In this document: positions 28,168-37,223 of the stretch, one piece after another | Layout of the letters: each line of letters starts with the position of its first letter | Numbering within the stretch: position 1 is the first letter of the stretch | Origin: Thiocapsa sp. | Lineage (GTDB): Bacteria; Pseudomonadota; Gammaproteobacteria; Chromatiales; Chromatiaceae | Direction of reading: 5' to 3' | Length of the DNA stretch: 64,000 nt | Assembly: GCF_022340925.1 (NCBI RefSeq) | Contig: NZ_JAJDNA010000003.1 | Coordinates: 1 to 64,000, forward strand | Made by a program: the position numbers and the translations under genes | The notes under the pieces: generated by a model | What the model was told of the DNA's origin: nothing | Database searches by the model: none | Seen by the model: only the letters and a program-made list of their open reading frames with translations

Positions 28168-29274
28168 ATGCGCGCACTGGATCCGACGCGACCCCCGTTC
28201 CATCCCACGCACCAAGCTCGGAGGCGGCACTCGCCCACGCCTGTCCGGACGGGATCCTGGCCGCTCATCCTGCTCCTGGCACTGGCCTCTGGTGCCGCGC
28301 TCGCTGCCCCCGTGGGCGCCGCCGCGCCGGATGTCGCCCTGGTCGAGGCGGTTCCCGCGATGCGGGAGGCGGCGCTGATCGGGTTCACCCGTGCCGTCGC
28401 CAAACGCCCGCTGGTCGCAGAGACGGACGGCCGTGTGCAGGCGCTCTTCCTCGACGTCGGCGACAGGGTCGATGAGAGCGGGCGCTTCGCGCAGCTGGAT
28501 ACCACCTTCGTCGGCCTCGAGCTCGAGGAGGTCAAGGTCCAGGAAGACCGCCTGAAGTCGCAGATCGAGTTCGATCGGCGGGAAGTCACCCGTTTTCGCG
28601 AGCTGGTGCGCCAGAGCAGCGCATCGGCGTCTCAGCTGGACGCCCTGGAGCAGGCACTCCGCGACAACCGCCATGCCTTGCGGGCGCTGGACGTGCGACG
28701 CCGGATACTCGAGGAGCGGCTGACGCGGGCAACCATCGGCGCACCGGTCGGGTGGCACGTCACCGCCCGAGAGGTAGAGCTCGGTCAATGGGTGCGCGAA
28801 GGCGATCCGGTCGGTTATGCCGCCGATTTCTCGACCCTTCTGGTGCCCTTCGCCCTCACTCCGGAGCAGTTCTCCGCACTCGAGGGGGGCGGCGGGACCC
28901 TGCGACTCGAGCTCCTCGACCAGCCTCGCGGAGCGACCTCCGAGGTGTCTGCACGCCTGTACCGAGTCAATCCGGGATTCGACCCCGAGACCCGCAAGAT
29001 CGCCGTCGAGCTCGCCCTGGATGAGCCGGTGCACCCAGCGCGCGGGGGATTACGCGTGCGACTGCGCCTGGGGCTTCCCGAGGCCACCGGTGCCGTGAGT
29101 CTCCCCCCAGCCGCACTCGGCTCCAGCTACGAGGAGTCCTGGGTCATCCGCGAGGACGGGGCGCGGCTCCCGGTCCTGCGACTCGGGCCGGACGCGCAGG
29201 ACCCGGCGCTGGTGCGGGTCACGGCGCCGGGCCTTCGCCCCGGCGATCGCGTGCGGCTGCTGGGGGAACGCTGA
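28168..29274 (+). CDS. RND efflux periplasmic adaptor (membrane fusion protein)
   Basis: A 368-residue HlyD/AcrA-type adaptor that links an RND pump to an outer membrane channel. It has a signal sequence (LILLLALASGAALAAPVGA), the lipoyl half-motif VAETDGRVQALFLDVGDRVDESG, a coiled-coil hairpin (about residues 135-205) and the returning beta-barrel half. ATG 28168 is chosen because AGGGGG lies seven bases upstream; ATG 28087 would add 27 Arg-rich residues. The RND permease starts three bases after its stop. No outer membrane channel gene is nearby, so a shared TolC-like channel is likely. Confidence 0.88.
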   Translation: MRALDPTRPPFHPTHQARRRHSPTPVRTGSWPLILLLALASGAALAAPVGAAAPDVALVEAVPAMREAALIGFTRAVAKRPLVAETDGRVQALFLDVGDRVDESGRFAQLDTTFVGLELEEVKVQEDRLKSQIEFDRREVTRFRELVRQSSASASQLDALEQALRDNRHALRALDVRRRILEERLTRATIGAPVGWHVTAREVELGQWVREGDPVGYAADFSTLLVPFALTPEQFSALEGGGGTLRLELLDQPRGATSEVSARLYRVNPGFDPETRKIAVELALDEPVHPARGGLRVRLRLGLPEATGAVSLPPAALGSSYEESWVIREDGARLPVLRLGPDAQDPALVRVTAPGLRPGDRVRLLGER

Positions 29275-29277
29275 GCC

Positions 29278-32200
29278 ATGCGAGGGCTCGTCCGCTTTAC
29301 CCTGCGCCAGCAGGTGCTCTTCAACCTCCTGTTCGTGTTGATGATCGTCGCGGGCGCCTTTTCACTCGCTGCGCTTCCGATGGAGCGCTATCCGGAGATC
29401 AACTTCGGCAAGGTCATCGTCACCACGGTCTATCCCGGGGCCTCGCCGCGCGACGTCGAGGCCCTGGTGACGCGCGAGATCGAGCTCGCCCTCGACGGGC
29501 TCGAGAACGTCGAGCTCGTTCGCGCGACCTCCGTGCGTGAGCGTTCGACCATCATCGTGAAGTTCCGCGACGACGCCGATTCCGACGCGCTATACAACGA
29601 GCTGCGCTTTCGCGTGCTCAGCATGCTCGAGCGGCTGCCCGATGGCGTCGACCCCCCGCACTTCGATCTGGTGCGCACCTCCTTCTGGCTCCCGGTGGTC
29701 ACAGTCAACCTCATCGGCGACCGCTCGAACCGCGCCTTGTCACTGATCGCAAAGGAATTGCAGATCCGAATGGCGCAGATCCCGGGGGTCAGCGAGGCCA
29801 AGCTCGACGGGGAGCAGCGCCGCGAGTTCCACGTCTTCCTCGACCCCTGGAAGCTCAAGTCACATGGCGTCAGCTATGATCAGGTGGCCGCCGCATTGCA
29901 GGACGCCAACGTCACCCTCCCCGCCGGCGACTTCAGCGACGGGAGCGGCGAGTACGTCATTCGGGTGGACGAACGGTTCCGAAGCCGCGAGCAGGTCGTC
30001 GACACCCTGATTCGGCGCGACGCCGACGGCTCGTTCGTGACGCTGGCGGACCTGGTCTCGGATGCCCGGCTCGGCTATCGCGCGCCGAGCATCGTCACCT
30101 CGGCCAACGGCCGGGACGGGGTGGCGCTGCGGCTCCTCAAGGCTAAGGGCGGCAACGCCATGGAGATCTACGCGGCCGTCGAGGCGGTCATCGCCGAGCT
30201 CGCCCCGACCCTCGACCAGGAAGGCGTCGCGGTCGTCCTCACCCAGGATTCGACGACCTACATCGGGGAGTCCATCCAGACACTGGGCTGGAACCTGCTC
30301 GTCGGGATCCTCCTGGTCAGCCTGATCCTCTGGTACTTCATGGGCCTGCGTAACGCGGGCATCGTCACGGTCGGCATCCCCTTCTCCTTCATGGTCACGA
30401 TGGTGCTGATGCAGCTGACCGGCAACTCGCTCAACGAGATCACCCTGTTCAGCTTCGTGCTGGTCTCCGGCATCATCGTCGACGACGCCATCGTCGTCGT
30501 GGAGAACATCTACCGCCGTGCCCAGGAAGGCGAGCCGATCGAGCAGGCGATCGTCGAGGGCACGGCAGAGGTGGCCTGGCCGGTGATCTCGGCCACGGCG
30601 ACCACGGTCGCCGCCTTCCTGCCGATGCTGATCATGACCGGCTCGACGGGGCAGTTCTTCGCCTTGATCCCGAAGGCCGTCAGCTTCGCGATCCTCGCCT
30701 CCCTGATCGAGTGCCTCTTTATCCTGCCGCTGCACTACCTCGACTTCGGACCGCGGCCCGTTTCAACGGGTGACGGCGCGGCGCACCTAGAACGGGACAA
30801 CCTCCTGATGCGGGCGCTGCGCCGCATGACCGACTGGCTGATCCGGGCCACGATCCGCTTCCGGCTGCTCAGCCTCACCGTCGTGCTGGTGACCTTTGCC
30901 GCGGCGGTCGCGATCCTCGGCGTGTCGGTCGCGGGCATCGCGCCCCTGATGCGCATCCAGTTCTTCCCCGACGACTACTCCACCTACTATGTCTTCGTCG
31001 AGGGGCCGCCCGAGACGCCGATCGAGGAGACCCATCACCGCGTCAAGGCCATCGCCGGTTTCATCATGAACGACGGGCCCGGGTACGCGCGTTCCGCTGC
31101 GGGGTTTGCCGGGTTCACAGTCAGCGAGGACTACGAAGACGAGATGGGACGTCACCTGGGCACGGTCATGGTCGCGCTGCCGCGCAAATCCGAGCAGGCC
31201 TTCGATGACCCGCTGGCCCATCTCGAGCGGATGCGCGAGCGGCTGATCGAGCGGTTCGCAGGGCACGGCTTCCGAATCCGGGTGCGTGCCGAAAAGGACG
31301 GTCCGCCGACCGGCAAGGACATCAACGTCCAGATCGCCGGATCGAGCGAGACGGCGGTGCGCGCGCTCAGCGCGGCGCTGCTGGAGCGGCTCGGTCATCA
31401 TCCCGAATTCGGCCCTCACCTCCTCGACCTGCAGGATGATCGCGGCATCCCGGCCCGCGTCTTCCGACTCACGGTGGATGAGTCACGGGCGCGCGAGCTG
31501 GGTCTCACCCCGGGTGACGCCGCACGCATGGCCGCCTCGGTGCTGGACGGCCGTTATATCGGCAAGTATCGTCTGAGCGACGAAGAGGTCGACCTCAAGC
31601 TTCGCGTCGATCCCGCCTATCTGGACGCCCCCGAGGCAGCATTGGACATCCCCGTGTGGGAGCACCCGTCCGGGCCAGTGCTCCTGCGCGACATCGTCCG
31701 ACCTGTCGCCGAGATCCAACCCGGCGAGCTCAGGCGCTATCAGCGCCAGCGCAGCCTGACCATCACGGCGAACATCCGGCCCGGGGCGCCGGTCTCCGCG
31801 GCGCAGGTCAACGCCTGGGTCCGCGCGCAATACCGGGAGCTGCGCGCCGGCCACCCGGGCGCGACCCTGGTCTTCGGGGGCGAGTACGAGGAGACCCAAC
31901 GCTCCTTCGACAGTCTTGCCAAGGCATTCGGCCTCGCCGTGCTCCTGATCTATCTGATCCTGGCCACCCAGTTCAGGTCATACAGCCAGCCCCTGATCAT
32001 CCTCTCCGCGGTGATGTTCTCGATCATCGGCGTTGTCTTCGGCAAGGTAGTCACCCAGTCGCTCTTCACGATCAACAGCTTCATTGCCGTGGTCGGTGTG
32101 ACGGGCGTGGTGGTCAACGACTCCCTGGTCCTGCTCGACTTCATCAACCGCCGCTATCGCGCCGGTGCGGGGCGACGAGAGGCGATCCGCGAGGGGGTTC

Positions 32201-32451
32201 ACCTGCGCCTGCGCCCGATCGTTCTGACCACGCTCACCACCACGCTCGGCCTGCTGCCGATGGCCATCGGCATCCCGAGCTATTCGGTGATCTGGGGCAC
32301 CATGGCCTCGACCTTTGTCACCGGTCTGGCCACCGCGACCTTCCTGACCCTCTTCATCGTCCCGGTGGCCTGGGATCTCCTGATGGAACGGGACGAGAAG
32401 CGGAACGCTCGACGGAGGCTGCGCGTCGGGCGCGCCGCCTCCAAGCAGTGA
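29278..32451 (+). CDS. RND efflux transporter permease (AcrB/HAE1-like)
   Basis: A 1057-residue inner membrane pump with the duplicated RND layout: a first membrane helix (residues 13-33), a large periplasmic loop, helices 2-6, a second loop and six more helices. The proton-relay acidic pair is in SGIIVDDAIVVVENIYRR. The N-terminal region ALPMERYPEINFGKVIV is typical of multidrug-type RND pumps rather than metal pumps. It is translationally coupled to the adaptor gene (three-base gap). Substrate cannot be told from sequence. The second RND gene (32743-36507) converges on it. Confidence 0.92.
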   Translation: MRGLVRFTLRQQVLFNLLFVLMIVAGAFSLAALPMERYPEINFGKVIVTTVYPGASPRDVEALVTREIELALDGLENVELVRATSVRERSTIIVKFRDDADSDALYNELRFRVLSMLERLPDGVDPPHFDLVRTSFWLPVVTVNLIGDRSNRALSLIAKELQIRMAQIPGVSEAKLDGEQRREFHVFLDPWKLKSHGVSYDQVAAALQDANVTLPAGDFSDGSGEYVIRVDERFRSREQVVDTLIRRDADGSFVTLADLVSDARLGYRAPSIVTSANGRDGVALRLLKAKGGNAMEIYAAVEAVIAELAPTLDQEGVAVVLTQDSTTYIGESIQTLGWNLLVGILLVSLILWYFMGLRNAGIVTVGIPFSFMVTMVLMQLTGNSLNEITLFSFVLVSGIIVDDAIVVVENIYRRAQEGEPIEQAIVEGTAEVAWPVISATATTVAAFLPMLIMTGSTGQFFALIPKAVSFAILASLIECLFILPLHYLDFGPRPVSTGDGAAHLERDNLLMRALRRMTDWLIRATIRFRLLSLTVVLVTFAAAVAILGVSVAGIAPLMRIQFFPDDYSTYYVFVEGPPETPIEETHHRVKAIAGFIMNDGPGYARSAAGFAGFTVSEDYEDEMGRHLGTVMVALPRKSEQAFDDPLAHLERMRERLIERFAGHGFRIRVRAEKDGPPTGKDINVQIAGSSETAVRALSAALLERLGHHPEFGPHLLDLQDDRGIPARVFRLTVDESRARELGLTPGDAARMAASVLDGRYIGKYRLSDEEVDLKLRVDPAYLDAPEAALDIPVWEHPSGPVLLRDIVRPVAEIQPGELRRYQRQRSLTITANIRPGAPVSAAQVNAWVRAQYRELRAGHPGATLVFGGEYEETQRSFDSLAKAFGLAVLLIYLILATQFRSYSQPLIILSAVMFSIIGVVFGKVVTQSLFTINSFIAVVGVTGVVVNDSLVLLDFINRRYRAGAGRREAIREGVHLRLRPIVLTTLTTTLGLLPMAIGIPSYSVIWGTMASTFVTGLATATFLTLFIVPVAWDLLMERDEKRNARRRLRVGRAASKQ

Positions 32452-32742
32452 GCGCAACCGCTATACCGGAAGGGGCAGCAGGCGCTCCGGGTGATCATCC
32501 CAACAGGCAACGAGCTTCCAACCGGTTGCTGTGCGGCGAAACGGTGGCAGCGTGGTCCGGATCCGAGCAATGCCGCGCGCGAAGCCAGACTGGGCGCCGG
32601 GCCAGGATGCCTCGGCGCAACACTGGGTGAGACAAGGGGAGAGAACCTTTCACTCACGGGACACCCAGCCGACCGGGACAAGGCAGGATGGTCGGGCCTC
32701 GCAAGCTCGGCCCAACCATTTCCGACGCTACGACTTGAGCAT

Positions 32743-35700
32743 TCAGGCGGAGTCCGAGGTCTTCTTCGGGGCACGCCTGACGCGCCGTTTCTTGACGGGA
32801 CCGGTCTCGGCCCGCACGACCTTGGTGTCAGGCTTGGGCTTGGGCTTGGCCGAGGCCCGAGCCGCTCTCGCCGCAGGAGCTGGCGACGGCTGCGCGGAGG
32901 ACCGCGGGAGCGCAGCAGCGGCAGACCGCGCCGTTGCGGCACCGCTGGCGGTCGCTGGGCCGCCGGGACCGGTCACAGCCGGGCCGCCCGCCTTCCCAGG
33001 AGATGGGCCAGGGCCATCGCCCCGCCCCCTGGAGCGGCGATGCTTGAGCCAGGCGATGAGCCGGCCGATGACCTCGAACAACCAGAAGGCAAATCCGACC
33101 AGCGCGCTCCACAGCCTCAGCCAGACCGGCGTGCCGCCCGTGGGGCGGGGACGCTTGGCGGCGGGCGCGGGCCGGTCGGGCACCGCCACCCCCTCGACCT
33201 CGGCATACCGGGGTGAGAGTGCCCGTTCACCGCTTGCTGTCTCCACCAGATAGAACTCGCGCCGCAGGCTGATGCAGCCGAGCGGGATCACGATCACCGC
33301 CATCAGGGTCGCGAACCCCGCCCCGAACAGCAGGCTGACGGCCATGCCCTGGAAGATCGGGTCGTCGATGATGGCCCAGGCGCCCGCCATCAGGGTCAGG
33401 GACGTGATCAGGATCGGACGCATGCGGATCTCCGCACCGGCGACCGCGGCCTCGACGACGGGTCTCCCCTTCGAGACTTCGAGCTTGACGAACTCGACGA
33501 TGAGGATCGACTGGCGAACGATGATGCCGCCGAGCGCGATCAGCCCGATCATCGAGGTCGCGGTGAACTCCGCCCCCATGATCAGGTGCCCGGGGATGAT
33601 CCCGATCAGGGTCAGCGGGATGGGTGACATGATGAGCCCGGCGATCTTGAAGTTGCGGAACTCCCAGACGATCAGACCATAGATCAGCACCAGCGCGGCC
33701 ATGAAGGCGAGACCCATGTCGCGGAAGGTCTCATAGGTGACCGTCCATTCCCCCGACCACTCGAAGCCGGACTGCCGATCGGTCGGGGGCGGCCCGATCA
33801 GCCCCCCGGGCATCCCGCTGATCTGGACCCCGTCCGGGGCCCGGTAGTCCTCCAGGCGCTCCTCGACGTCCAGCATGCCGTAGATGGGCGCACCCAGGCG
33901 CCCCTCCATCTCACCGACCACGTATTCCATGCGACGCAGGTCCTTGTGGTAGATGATCGGATCCTCCTGCTCCTGGACGAAACGCCCCAGCTCGCCGAGC
34001 GGGACCTGCTCGCCCAGCTCCGATTGGATCGGCAGACTGGCCAGGCTGTTGATCTCCGCGCGGTTGGCGAGCGGGACCTGCAGGACGATGTAGGCCGGCT
34101 CCTGCACCACGCCGCGCTTGACGTCGCCGAGCTTGAAGCCGCCCATGGCCATGGCGAGGTTCCGGTTGATCGTGTCGACCGAGATCCCCATCCGAACGGC
34201 CTTCTCGGCGTCGACCTCGAAGCGCCAATAGGGGTACGGCTCCGCCATATAGTTGTCGACGTCGACGATCCCCTCGACCTCCTCGAAGATGTCGGTGAGA
34301 TTCGCGGCAACCTTGCGGCGCGTATCGGCGTCGGGCCCATAGACCTCGGCCACGACCGTCTGCAGGACAGGCGGACCGGGCGGCATCTCCACGACCGCGA
34401 TCCGCGCGCCCAGCTCATCCGCCAAGGGGGTGAGCATCTGCCGTGCAGCGACTGCCAGCGCGTGGCTGCCGGCTTCGCGCTCGTCCTTGTCCTTGAGCAT
34501 GACCAGGAGATCGCCCTCCCAGGGCCGGTCGCGCAGATAGTAGTGGCGTACCATGCCATTGAAATTGAAAGGCTGGGCAGTGCCGACATAGGACTGGACG
34601 GCGGTCACCTCCGGCATGGTGCGCACCTGCTCGGCGAGCCGGCGCACCACGTTCGCGGTCACCGGCAAGGCGGTGCCTTCGGGCATGTTGACGACGACGC
34701 TGAACTCCGGCTTGTTGTCGAACGGCAGCATCTTCACCGGCACGGTCTGGGTGTAGAAGAGCAGGCAGACGCCCGCCGTGGCGGCGATGGTCCCGACCAG
34801 AAAGGCAATGCCGAGCGCCCGGTTGCGGATCAGGGGTATCACCAGCGGGCGGTAGCCGCGACTGACCAGTCGGCGGCTGCGTTCCTCGCGCCGCTCCGCC
34901 TTCTCCAGGGCGGCCATGCGCGGACGCACCCGCAGCGCGAACCAGGGGGTGAAGACGAAGGCGGCCACCAGCGAGAAGAACATGGCCGAGGATCCCAGCA
35001 CCGGGATGGGCCGCATATAGGGCCCCATGAGCCCGCTGACCCAGCCCATCGGCAACAGGGCGGCGATGATCGTGAAGGTGGCCAGAATGGTCGGGTTGCC
35101 GACCTCGTCGACCGCTCGCACGGCGGTCTCGATGGTCGTCTGGCCCCGCTCGAGCCAGTGGCGGAAGATGTTCTCGACGACGACCGTCGCATCGTCGACC
35201 AGGATCCCGATGGCGAAGATCAGCGCGAAGAGGCTGACCCGGTCGATGGTGTAGTCCACCATCCAGGCCCACCAGATGGTCAGCAGGATGACCACGGGGA
35301 TGACGGTGATGACCACGAAGGCCGCGCGCGCGCCCAGTCCGACCAGGCACAGGATCGAGACGATGACCGCGGCCTCGAACATCGCCCGCAGGAGCTCGTT
35401 GACCTTGTCGTTCGCGCTCTTTCCGTAGTTACGGGTCACCTCGACATGGACATTCGAGGGGATCAGGGTCGCCTTCAGCTCTTCGAGCTGGTCGAGGATC
35501 TGTCGCGCGACCGTCACGCCGTTGGTCCCTTGCTTCTTGGCGATCGCCACGGTGACGGCCTGGGCGCCGTTTGCCTCGACCGTTCCCTGATAGGCCGGCC
35601 CGGTGTAATGGCTGACCACGTGCGAGGTATCCTGCGGCACGTGCTCCACGGTTGCGATGTCGCGCAGATAGAGCGGGTAGTCCCCACGATTGCCGATGAC

Positions 35701-36507
35701 CAGGCGACCGATGTCCTCGGCGTTGCGCAGGAAGGAGCCGGAATAGACATTGAACGCCGCGTCGCCCGACTCGCTGACCCCGGTGGTCAGCTCGGAGTTC
35801 GCCGTCCGAATCGTGTCGGCGATGCGCTCGAGGGTGATGCCATGTCCCGCCAGGCGCTCCATCAGCACCTCGACTCGAATCTGATCCTCGCGCCCGCCGA
35901 CCACGAATCCCTTGCCGGCGCTGGGCAGGGAGCCGATCGCCTGGAGCACGTCGAGGGCCAGCTTTCTGAGTTGATGGTCCTCGACGTCGTCCGACCAAAG
36001 GGTTAGGGTCACCACCGGGACGTCGTCGACCCCGATCGGCTTGACCAGAGGCATCTCGACGTCCGGCGGAATCTTGTCCAGGTTCGACTGAAGCTTGTCA
36101 TGGACCTTGACGATCGAGGCCCCCATCTCCTCCCCGACCTCGAACCGCACCGTCACGATCGCCGCCCCGCGCTGGGTGGCCGAGTAGACGTGGCGAACAC
36201 CCTTGATCTCTTTCATGATCCGCTCCAACGGATCGGTGACCAGCCGCTCGACCTGTTGGGCCGAGGCGCCCGGGTACTGTACGAAGATGTCGATCATCGG
36301 CACCGAGATCTGCGGGTCCTCCTGCCGCGGTGTGAACAGGAGACCCAAGATGCCGAGGAAGAGCGCGCCGAACAGCAGCATCGGCGTGACCGGCGTATTG
36401 ATGAAGGCCCGCGCGATCCGCCCGGCAAGACCGAGCGACCCGGCCTGCCCGTCATCGGACGGGGGTGGAGGCTCAGAGGTCTGCGACTCTACGATAGGAT
36501 CCGGCAT
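32743..36507 (-). CDS. RND transporter permease with long basic C-terminal extension
   Basis: A 1254-residue RND pump, about 200 longer than usual. The core has the normal two halves, with GILVDDATVVVENIFRHW as proton-relay helix. From about residue 1107 a 148-residue tail follows: a Pro-rich linker, one extra hydrophobic segment (about 1128-1154), then a Gly/Ala/Pro-rich stretch ending in a strongly basic Lys/Arg cluster (PVKKRRVRRAPKK). Codon use in the tail looks like that of the core. No adaptor gene is adjacent on this strand. TAGGAGC about ten bases before ATG 36507 is a good ribosome binding site. Substrate unknown; a hydrophobe or lipid exporter is possible. Confidence 0.9.
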   Translation of the reverse strand: MPDPIVESQTSEPPPPSDDGQAGSLGLAGRIARAFINTPVTPMLLFGALFLGILGLLFTPRQEDPQISVPMIDIFVQYPGASAQQVERLVTDPLERIMKEIKGVRHVYSATQRGAAIVTVRFEVGEEMGASIVKVHDKLQSNLDKIPPDVEMPLVKPIGVDDVPVVTLTLWSDDVEDHQLRKLALDVLQAIGSLPSAGKGFVVGGREDQIRVEVLMERLAGHGITLERIADTIRTANSELTTGVSESGDAAFNVYSGSFLRNAEDIGRLVIGNRGDYPLYLRDIATVEHVPQDTSHVVSHYTGPAYQGTVEANGAQAVTVAIAKKQGTNGVTVARQILDQLEELKATLIPSNVHVEVTRNYGKSANDKVNELLRAMFEAAVIVSILCLVGLGARAAFVVITVIPVVILLTIWWAWMVDYTIDRVSLFALIFAIGILVDDATVVVENIFRHWLERGQTTIETAVRAVDEVGNPTILATFTIIAALLPMGWVSGLMGPYMRPIPVLGSSAMFFSLVAAFVFTPWFALRVRPRMAALEKAERREERSRRLVSRGYRPLVIPLIRNRALGIAFLVGTIAATAGVCLLFYTQTVPVKMLPFDNKPEFSVVVNMPEGTALPVTANVVRRLAEQVRTMPEVTAVQSYVGTAQPFNFNGMVRHYYLRDRPWEGDLLVMLKDKDEREAGSHALAVAARQMLTPLADELGARIAVVEMPPGPPVLQTVVAEVYGPDADTRRKVAANLTDIFEEVEGIVDVDNYMAEPYPYWRFEVDAEKAVRMGISVDTINRNLAMAMGGFKLGDVKRGVVQEPAYIVLQVPLANRAEINSLASLPIQSELGEQVPLGELGRFVQEQEDPIIYHKDLRRMEYVVGEMEGRLGAPIYGMLDVEERLEDYRAPDGVQISGMPGGLIGPPPTDRQSGFEWSGEWTVTYETFRDMGLAFMAALVLIYGLIVWEFRNFKIAGLIMSPIPLTLIGIIPGHLIMGAEFTATSMIGLIALGGIIVRQSILIVEFVKLEVSKGRPVVEAAVAGAEIRMRPILITSLTLMAGAWAIIDDPIFQGMAVSLLFGAGFATLMAVIVIPLGCISLRREFYLVETASGERALSPRYAEVEGVAVPDRPAPAAKRPRPTGGTPVWLRLWSALVGFAFWLFEVIGRLIAWLKHRRSRGRGDGPGPSPGKAGGPAVTGPGGPATASGAATARSAAAALPRSSAQPSPAPAARAARASAKPKPKPDTKVVRAETGPVKKRRVRRAPKKTSDSA

Positions 36508-36563
36508 AACTCATTCGCTCCTATCGTCCATGACATTTGTCTATCTTCTGAATGGGTTTAGCC

Positions 36564-36592
36564 AATCTAGCCCACAAGCCCTGATTCAACAA
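36564..36592 (-). promoter_or_regulatory. Possible sigma70-type promoter for the orphan RND permease
   Basis: On the minus strand TTGTTG (36592-36587) and TAGATT (36569-36564) are separated by 17 bases and lie about 60 bases before the permease start. Matches to the consensus are moderate. Confidence 0.4.
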
Positions 36593-36635
36593 GCCGCTGA
36601 TGAGCCAAGGACGAATCCGCTGCCCGGCGGTGTGA

Positions 36636-36663
36636 TTGACTTTTATTTAGTCATCGCTAATAT
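36636..36663 (+). promoter_or_regulatory. Sigma70-type promoter with embedded inverted repeat
   Basis: TTGACT (36636-36641) and TAATAT (36658-36663) are separated by 16 bases in an AT-rich patch that stands out from the surrounding high-GC DNA. An inverted repeat, TGACT (36637-36641) and AGTCA (36649-36653) with a seven-base centre, overlaps the -35 and spacer and could be a repressor site. It points toward the small frame at 36702. Confidence 0.5.
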
Positions 36664-36701
36664 ACTCATGCCTTAATGGACACACATGTGCACACGCGAC
36701 C

Positions 36702-36869
36702 ATGTATATCGATAATCTGACCATCGCCGGCGCCACCGTGACAGCACTCTATCTGTTGATGCCGCTCCTGTTTGGCCGCGAGATGCTGCGCGTCGAGCTC
36801 GATGCGCCGCTTCCAGACACGCCAGACCGGGCCTCGTCACCCTGCACACGACCCTGTCTCGAAGCCTGA
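36702..36869 (+). CDS. Possible 55-residue single-pass membrane protein
   Basis: ATG 36702 opens a 55-codon frame with a hydrophobic stretch (TIAGATVTALYLLMPLLFG, about residues 7-25) and a polar tail with two Cys near the end. A promoter-like sequence ends 38 bases before it. There is no clear Shine-Dalgarno sequence, so translation is uncertain; a leaderless or weakly translated message is possible. It lies between the divergent orphan RND permease gene and apbE. I recognise no homologue. Confidence 0.35.
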   Translation: MYIDNLTIAGATVTALYLLMPLLFGREMLRVELDAPLPDTPDRASSPCTRPCLEA

Positions 36870-37223
36870 GCTTCCCAAGCCAGGACGGTCATCCCGGGGC
36901 GGGAACAGCCAGAGGCGGTGCCGTCGTTTGCTGATCTCGTTCGCCGACGCGGCTGGACACGCCGATCCTCGGGGATGCCCCGCGAGACAACGAGGCCTGC
37001 ATCGCTCCCTGACCTCGACCCGCTCGATCAGCAGGCCGCAAGCGCGTCATTCGACGCGCCGGCGATCCTGAGTGCACCCAACCCTCCCGTGGCCGATGGC
37101 CGCCGCCAGAACCATCGGGAAAGGCGATCCACAGCGCTTCGGGCCTGTCGGTATCCTGGCTCACCCGAACGACTGGACCTCCGCGACCGGTTGCCTGCGT
37201 CAGGCTGGCCCGGCGACGACCCC
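36870..37223. other. Intergenic gap upstream of apbE
   Basis: These 354 bases contain no convincing gene. The apbE frame stays open back to about 36918, but its signal peptide and lipobox fix the start at 37224. The stretch around 37150-37165 resembles the complement of a cobalamin-riboswitch end, but the rest of that motif is missing. Confidence 0.5.

Noticed and set aside
32452-32742. Gap between the two convergent RND genes checked for an outer membrane channel or regulator
   Set aside because: Only 291 bases long, with no frame of protein character.
33946-36006. 686-codon plus-strand frame opposite the orphan RND pump
   Set aside because: Composition is extreme in Asp, His, Arg and Gly, typical of an antisense shadow of a high-GC gene; the RND frame is certain.
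37149-37223. Possible minus-strand cobalamin riboswitch (GGTATCCTGGCTC on the plus strand is the complement of a B12-box-like end)
   Set aside because: The other conserved blocks of the riboswitch are absent in the following 100 bases, and the sequence runs into the apbE coding region. No minus-strand gene lies downstream of it.
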